The position numbers and the translations under genes are program-made. Shown piece by piece: positions 59,253-64,000 of a stretch of 64,000 nucleotides of DNA; within the stretch, counting starts at the first letter, position 1, and each line of letters begins with the position of its first letter. The DNA comes from Xanthomonas fragariae (GTDB taxonomy: Bacteria; Pseudomonadota; Gammaproteobacteria; Xanthomonadales; Xanthomonadaceae). The notes beneath the pieces are model-generated. The model saw nothing but the letters and a program-made list of their open reading frames with translations, made no database searches and was not told the DNA's origin. The stretch is taken from NCBI RefSeq assembly GCF_017603965.1, contig NZ_CP071955.1, positions 2,790,001-2,854,000 of the forward strand, given 5' to 3'.

Positions 59253-60200
59253 ATGCCCACGACCGTTCTGCGCAAGGCGCAACTGCAAATCCATTTCTGC
59301 GTCCTGCTCTGGGGCATCACCGCGATCCTGGGCAAGCTGATCACGCTGCAAGCATTGCCGCTGGTGTGGTGGCGCATGTTGATCGTGGTGGTGGCGCTGG
59401 CGTTGTTGCCGCGGGTGTGGCGCGGCTTGCGTGGTTTGTCCGGGCAGGTGGTGCTGGGTTATTGCGGCATCGGCGCGTTGGTGGCATTGCACTGGCTGAC
59501 CTTCTACGGCGCGATCAAGCTGGCCAATGCCTCGGTGGCGGCGACCTGCATCGCATTGGCGCCGGTGTTCACTGCAACGATCGAGCCATGGGTGACGCAG
59601 CGACCGTTCCGTCCGCGCGAATTGCTGTTCGGGCTGGCGGTGTTGCCCGGCGTGGCGCTGGTGGTCGGCGGGGTGCCGGACGGCATGCGCGCCGGCGTGG
59701 TGCTCGGTGCGATTTCGGCGGTATTGGTCGGGCTGTTCGGCTCACTGAATAAACGCATGGTGGCGCATGCCGATCCGCTCACCGTCACCGCGTTGGAACT
59801 CGGCGCCGGCACACTGACCTTGACCCTGCTCGCACCGGCGATGTCGTTGCTGTTGCCGTCGTTGCATGGCGATCCGTTGATCATTCCCAGCCTGCATGAC
59901 AGCGCGTTGTTGCTGCTGCTGTCGCTGGCCTGCACCTTGTTGCCATTTGCATTGGCACTAGTGGCGCTGCGCCACCTCAGCGCCTACTCGGTGCAGTTGG
60001 TGACCAATCTCGAGCCGGTCTACGCCATCGTTCTGGCCATTGCATTGCTCGGCGAGCAACGCGAACTGACGTTGCAGTTCTATCTCGGCATGACGATCAT
60101 TCTCGGCGCGGTATTTCTGCATCCGGTACTCGAACGCCGGCGCAAAGTGGTGCGCCCGGAACTGCTCGGCACAGCCGAGGCAAAAAACATCGTCGAGTAA
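59253..60200 (+). CDS. EamA-family (DMT) transporter
   Basis: A 315-residue drug/metabolite transporter with ten predicted membrane helices in two EamA repeats: residues about 10-140 (FCVLLWGITAILGKLITLQA; YCGIGALVALHWLTFYGAIK) and 155-295 (VLLGAISAVLVGLFGSLNKR-like; HLSAYSVQLVTNLEPVYAIV). It probably exports a small metabolite or amino acid. ATG 59253 (MPTTVLRKAQLQIHF) is chosen; in-frame sequence before it is repeat-like spacer. Confidence 0.9.
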   Translation: MPTTVLRKAQLQIHFCVLLWGITAILGKLITLQALPLVWWRMLIVVVALALLPRVWRGLRGLSGQVVLGYCGIGALVALHWLTFYGAIKLANASVAATCIALAPVFTATIEPWVTQRPFRPRELLFGLAVLPGVALVVGGVPDGMRAGVVLGAISAVLVGLFGSLNKRMVAHADPLTVTALELGAGTLTLTLLAPAMSLLLPSLHGDPLIIPSLHDSALLLLLSLACTLLPFALALVALRHLSAYSVQLVTNLEPVYAIVLAIALLGEQRELTLQFYLGMTIILGAVFLHPVLERRRKVVRPELLGTAEAKNIVE

Positions 60201-60506
60201 ACCACAGATCGGCCGCACGCACGCGCAACATCCTTATGCAGCAGTGACCCAGGGCACCACCGCTTTACGGCTGTGCGGGTGCGGGTGCGGGTGCGGTTGT
60301 GGATCCGGCAGTGGCCAATCGATCTGGCGCACGCAGGCAAGCCTACCCTAAAGCCCGAATGACACCACTAGCGGCATGCGTCAGCTGGGTTGTGCACAAC
60401 GCAGAGCACCGTAGTGGTCCAATAGCACACTTGCCGCATCACGCAGCAACCGCGCGCGCCAGGCAGCTGCGCAATCGTTGCCAATCAATGCAAACCAGCC
60501 CGGCAC
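60201..60506. other. Gene-free spacer with GTGCGG tandem repeat
   Basis: No coding sequence is seen between the converging EamA and GGDEF genes. Four exact head-to-tail copies of GTGCGG lie at 60273-60296. Confidence 0.6.
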
Positions 60507-61643
60507 CTACGCCAACGCCACCACCTGATCCCGCCCACCGCGCTTGGCCGCATACAAGGCCTGATCGGCACGCTTGATCACCGCCTCCACACTCTCTTGC
60601 GGATGCAAGGTGGCCACGCCAATGCTCACCGTCACCGTCACCGGCAACGCGATCGTCATCACCGCCACGCTTTGCCGCAGATACTCGCATTGCACGCGCG
60701 CCTGCAGCAGATCCACGTTAGGCAACAGCAGCACGAATTCCTCCCCGCCATAACGTGCGATCGTGCCGGCACCGGCGACATGCGCGCGCAGCAACGTCGA
60801 CAGTTCGCGCAACACCATATCGCCCTGGTCGTGCCCATGCACGTCGTTGACGATCTTGAAATGATCGACATCCAGCAGCGCCAGCGACAACGGCTGATCT
60901 GCCGCCCGCGTCTGTTCGGTGGCTGCCGCCAATGCCACTGCAAACGCGCGCCGGTTGGGCAAGCCGGTCAATGGATCGGTGCGGGTTTGCTCGACCAGAT
61001 CGGCGTTCACCGCATCCATCGCCGCGTAATAACCAGCCATCTGCCCTTCGTACCAATCGCGCTCGTGCAGTTGCTGGCGCAGCCGCTTGCCGGCCAGACG
61101 CAGTTCCAGCAAATGCGAGGCCTGCCGCGATAAGGCCTGCAGGGCTTCGCGCTGCTCGTCGCGCAAATGCGCCGGGGTCTGGTCGAACACGCACAACGAA
61201 CCCAGCGCCATGCCTTCGCTGGTCACCAGCGGCGCACCGGCATAGAAGCGCACGCCAGCGCTGCCGGTGACCATCGGATTGTCGTGGAAGCGAGGGTCGA
61301 GCAAGGTGTCCTCGACCATCAGCACTTCGCCCGGGCGCAGAATCGCATGCGCACAGAACGAGATATCGCGCGGCGCTTCACCGCGCAGCGCACCATGTGC
61401 AGACTTGAGCCACTGGCGATCTTGGTCCACCAGCACTACGGCCGCCATCTGCGTCTCGCACAGCGTAGAGGCGATCATGGCCAGATCGTCGAATGCACTT
61501 TCGGCCGGCGAATCCAGCACCTCGTACTGACGCAAGACGGCCAGCCGCTCGGCTTCGTTGCTCGGCAATTCCGGTTTGATCACTGCCCGCACCCGCTTGC
61601 TGTTATGGGGGAAAGTATGCCGTAGCTCAAGAGCCGCAACCAT
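60507..61643 (-). CDS. GAF-GGDEF diguanylate cyclase
   Basis: About 378 residues. Residues about 30-180 form a GAF sensor (MIASTLCETQMAAVVLVDQD, ISFCAHAIL, GVRFYAGAPLVTSEGMALGS), followed by a linker helix and a GGDEF domain with the active-site loop ARYGGEEFVLLLP. It should make cyclic-di-GMP, a second messenger linked to biofilm and virulence in Xanthomonas. The RxxD inhibitory site upstream of GGEEF is absent. The start is uncertain: ATG 61643 (MVAALELRHTFP) or a GTG shortly before VIKPELPSNEAERL. Confidence 0.9.
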   Translation of the reverse strand: MVAALELRHTFPHNSKRVRAVIKPELPSNEAERLAVLRQYEVLDSPAESAFDDLAMIASTLCETQMAAVVLVDQDRQWLKSAHGALRGEAPRDISFCAHAILRPGEVLMVEDTLLDPRFHDNPMVTGSAGVRFYAGAPLVTSEGMALGSLCVFDQTPAHLRDEQREALQALSRQASHLLELRLAGKRLRQQLHERDWYEGQMAGYYAAMDAVNADLVEQTRTDPLTGLPNRRAFAVALAAATEQTRAADQPLSLALLDVDHFKIVNDVHGHDQGDMVLRELSTLLRAHVAGAGTIARYGGEEFVLLLPNVDLLQARVQCEYLRQSVAVMTIALPVTVTVSIGVATLHPQESVEAVIKRADQALYAAKRGGRDQVVALA

Positions 61644-61702
61644 CGGGATCCTACCGACGCCCAATGCCGGGCGCGCGGCCGTCCAAACCAGCGTCGGCTG
61701 CC

Positions 61703-62425
61703 TTACCAGTCGGTGCGCTGCGGCAGCAATCCACACAGTTCCGCATCGCTGAGGTTGCGCCATTGCCCTGGTTTGAGTGCGACCAATTTGATGTTGTCGA
61801 TGCGCACCCGGCGCAACTGGGTCACGCGGTAGCCGAATTCGGCAGCCATCAGGCGGATCTGCCGATTCAAGCCCTGCTCCAGCACGATGCGGAAGCCGAA
61901 CTTGGCGATCCGCGCAGTGCGGCACGGCAGCGTGGTCTCGTTGTGGATGCGCACGCCGCGCGCCATGCCACGCAGAAATTGGTCAGTCACCGGCTTGTTG
62001 ACTGCCACCAGGTATTCCTTCTGGTGACGATTTTCTGCGCGCAAAATCTCATTGACGATATTGCCGTTGCTGGTCATCAGAATCAGCCCCTCGGAGTCCT
62101 TGTCGAGCCGGCCGATCGGGAAGATGCGCTGCTGGTGCCCGACGAATTGGACAATATTGCCCTTGACCGAACTTTCGGTGGTGCAGGTGATGCCGACCGG
62201 CTTGTTGAGCGCGATGTACACGTGTCGGCGCCCGCCGGGTTTGCTGGCGATGCGCCTGCGCAGCGGCTGGCCATCCACCAGCACGGTGTCTTCCTCGCCC
62301 ACTACCGCGCCGGTGTCGGCAGGCACGCCATTGACGGTCACCCTCCGTTGGCCGATCAGGCGATCGGCCTCGCGGCGTGAGCAAAAGCCGGTGTCGGCGA
62401 TGTATTTGTTGAGTCGAGTCGTCAT
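61703..62425 (-). CDS. rluF: 23S rRNA pseudouridine synthase RluF
   Basis: A 240-residue pseudouridine synthase of the RsuA/RluF group, modifying U2604 of 23S rRNA in E. coli. It starts with an S4-like RNA-binding domain (RLNKYIADTGFCSRREADRL, VTVNGVPADTG) and has the catalytic motif FPIGRLDKDSEGLILMT with the active-site Asp, plus the closing EQGLNRQIRLMAAEFGYRVT. The ATG at 62425 matches the family start. An inverted-repeat element stands just upstream. Confidence 0.92.
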   Translation of the reverse strand: MTTRLNKYIADTGFCSRREADRLIGQRRVTVNGVPADTGAVVGEEDTVLVDGQPLRRRIASKPGGRRHVYIALNKPVGITCTTESSVKGNIVQFVGHQQRIFPIGRLDKDSEGLILMTSNGNIVNEILRAENRHQKEYLVAVNKPVTDQFLRGMARGVRIHNETTLPCRTARIAKFGFRIVLEQGLNRQIRLMAAEFGYRVTQLRRVRIDNIKLVALKPGQWRNLSDAELCGLLPQRTDW

Positions 62426-62450
62426 CTGCCGATTATCGGCGATTTAGAGT

Positions 62451-62584
62451 GGCCAACAATAACGACGGCGCAGACGCCAGGTGGGTGCGAACGGCGCGGA
62501 GGAAGCTCAGTGTACGAGTGGTACATGCCAATTCCGAGCACCGGCCGCGCCCGCCTGGCGTCTGCGCCGTCGTTATTGTCGGTC
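62451..62584. repeat. Inverted-repeat element, copy 4 (perfect arms)
   Basis: 25-base arms match perfectly: 62457-62481 (starts CAATAACGACGGCGCAGA) with 62554-62578. The arm sequence differs from that of copies 1 and 2, yet the core GTACATGCCAATTCCGAGCA is nearly the same. It fills the gap between rluF and the GGDEF-EAL gene. Confidence 0.88.
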
Positions 62585-62588
62585 GCTC

Positions 62589-64000
62589 TTATCCAGACAC
62601 CACTACCAACGGCTGCGGCATGCGTAGCAAATCATCCAGCGGACACGGGCGATGCAGGCTGAAGCCTTGCACCTGACCCACCCCGGCATCGCGCAAACCG
62701 GGGATGTCCGCTTCCGATTCCACGCCTTCGGCCACCACCTCAATCCCCAGCGCCAGGCCCACCTGCGCGATCGAATGCACCGCCGCGCGATCCACCGCGT
62801 CGTGCGCGTAATTGCGTACGAAGCCGCAGTCGATCTTCAGCACATCCACGGTGAACTGCTTGAGATAGCCGAACGAGGCAAGGCCGCTGCCGAAATCGTC
62901 CAGCGCCACATGGCAGCCACGCGCACGCACGCTCTGCACGAAGCGCTGCGCCTGTTCTAGATTGCCGATGAACGCAGTCTCGGTGATCTCCATGCACAGC
63001 TTGGGCACCAGCGTGGGGTAGCGCTCGAACAAGGCACACACAAAGTCGAGAAAATCCGGCTGCGCGATCGATTGCGCCGACAGATTGACGTGGCACAGTG
63101 CCAGCCTCGCCACATGCAGCGGGTTGGCCGCCAACTGCGCGCACAAGGTTTCCAGCACGTGCACATCGACCATGCGACCCAAGCCATAGCGCTCCACCGC
63201 AGGCAGAAATTCGCCAGGGCTCAACACACGTCCGTCGCGCGCGCGCATGCGCACCAGCACTTCGTATTGCAGACGTCCGGGGTCGCTCAACACCTGGATT
63301 TTCTGCGCGTACAACAGCAAGCGGTCTTCGGCGATGGACTGCTGCACTGCGCTGATCCAGCCACCGTCGTTGCGGCGGCGCGCCAATGCCAAATCGTTTT
63401 CGTCGAAACAGCGAATGCGGTTGCGGCCTTCTTCCTTGGCCGCATAACAGGCCAGATCGGCGGCGGTCATCAAGGTGTTGAGATCGCTGGCCCCCTGGCG
63501 GATTTCCACCACGCCGAAGCTGCAACTGGGCGTCAGCGGCTTGCCGCCCTGATGGCTCCACGGCTGTCCGAGCACGCCGTGCATGTGCGTGAGCAAGGCC
63601 TGCGCCTGCAGTAGATCGGTGTTGGCCAGCAGAATCGCGAACTCGTCGCCGCCCAGCCGCCCCAGCCAATCGCCGGGGCGCAACTGCATGGTGATCACAT
63701 CGGCGAAGTGGCACAGGAATTTGTCGCCGACCGCATGCCCGAAGGTGTCGTTGACCAGTTTGAAATGATCCAGATCGACAAAGCACAGCGCATGGCACAG
63801 CTGCGGCGATTGGGGCGGCTCGATCAGGCACAGCAATCTGCGTTCGATCTCGCCACGATTGATCAACCCGGTCAAGGCATCGTGGCGCGCGTGGAAGGCC
63901 ACTTCGTCGGCCAGCTCGTGCGCATGCGAGACATCTTCGATCACCGCCAGCACCAGGGTCGGTTCTTCCGGACCGGGCTCCATCAGCGAGGCGCTCCAGC
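62589..64000 (-). CDS. PAS-GGDEF-EAL c-di-GMP protein, C-terminal part (runs off window end)
   Basis: At least 470 residues; the frame is open to the window edge and the start lies outside. The visible N-terminal end looks like a PAS/PAC tail (TLVLAVIEDVSHAHELADEV). Then comes GGDEF with LGRLGGDEFAILLA and the RPGD inhibitory-site motif, then EAL. The EAL catalytic set is largely intact (CHVNLSAQSI, CMEITETAFI, LDDFGSGLASFGYL, LKIDCGFV, EGVES), but the name motif reads EVL (YEVLVRM). Diguanylate cyclase and/or phosphodiesterase activity is possible; which dominates cannot be said. Confidence 0.9.
   Translation of the reverse strand, partial: WSASLMEPGPEEPTLVLAVIEDVSHAHELADEVAFHARHDALTGLINRGEIERRLLCLIEPPQSPQLCHALCFVDLDHFKLVNDTFGHAVGDKFLCHFADVITMQLRPGDWLGRLGGDEFAILLANTDLLQAQALLTHMHGVLGQPWSHQGGKPLTPSCSFGVVEIRQGASDLNTLMTAADLACYAAKEEGRNRIRCFDENDLALARRRNDGGWISAVQQSIAEDRLLLYAQKIQVLSDPGRLQYEVLVRMRARDGRVLSPGEFLPAVERYGLGRMVDVHVLETLCAQLAANPLHVARLALCHVNLSAQSIAQPDFLDFVCALFERYPTLVPKLCMEITETAFIGNLEQAQRFVQSVRARGCHVALDDFGSGLASFGYLKQFTVDVLKIDCGFVRNYAHDAVDRAAVHSIAQVGLALGIEVVAEGVESEADIPGLRDAGVGQVQGFSLHRPCPLDDLLRMPQPLVVVSG

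Overview
The window is bacterial chromosome from a Xanthomonas species. The diagnostic content is a group-II hrp/hrc type III secretion (T3SS) island with the Xanthomonas gene order hpa2, hpa1, hrcC, hrcT, hrpB7, hrcN, hrpB5, hrpB4, hrcJ, hrpB2, hrpB1 // hrcU, hrcV, hpaP, hrcQ, hrcR, hrcS, hpaA, hrpD5, hrpD6, hrpE, hpaB. PIP boxes (TTCGC-N15-TTCGC) stand in front of the transcription units. hrpW and a large XopZ-like effector lie directly next to hpaB. From memory this arrangement is known in X. gardneri / X. vesicatoria-type strains, but the species cannot be fixed from the window.

Region 1 (1-21 kb) is a conserved housekeeping block, mostly on the minus strand: pmbA (partial), tldD, yhdP, rng, maf, rlmH, a J-domain-like protein, rsfS, nadD, holA, lptE, leuS and a DUF998 membrane protein. 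darP, a SIMPL-domain protein and the thioredoxin-like cnoX are on the plus strand. Between rlmH and its neighbours lie decayed IS3 and IS5-type transposase fragments and a broken phoX-like gene.

Region 2 (21.4-49 kb) is the T3SS island. It opens with a heavily frameshifted gene behind a PIP-like box, probably a dead effector gene. Then come hpa2 and hpa1 (divergent), hrcC, the hrpB operon (minus strand), and the hrpC and hrpD operons (plus strand) with hrpE and hpaB. The effector end follows: hrpW, a 1317-codon XopZ-family candidate, and a convergent chaperone-xopF operon with its own imperfect PIP box. Perfect PIP boxes with matching -10 elements precede hpa1, hrpB1, hrcU and hrcQ; the hrcQ promoter lies inside hpaP. 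No hrpF translocon gene and no hrpG/hrpX regulator genes are present in the window.

Region 3 (49-64 kb) returns to core and accessory chromosome: a frameshifted DUF4442 gene, a DUF378 membrane protein, a cyclophilin, a DUF885 lipoprotein, an ABC exporter, a cation/proton antiporter, DUF72 and EamA genes, two c-di-GMP signalling proteins and rluF. Fragments of a LysR regulator, an outer-membrane efflux factor and a DUF3471 protein lie between them.

A family of about 125-140 bp inverted-repeat elements (22.75, 51.23, 52.10 and 62.45 kb, with a possible decayed copy near 12.2 kb) is scattered through the window. Their arms differ between copies while the two arms of a copy can match exactly, and part of the core is conserved. 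Two copies in direct orientation flank the T3SS island. A 34-nt hairpin after hpa1 looks like two element ends joined.
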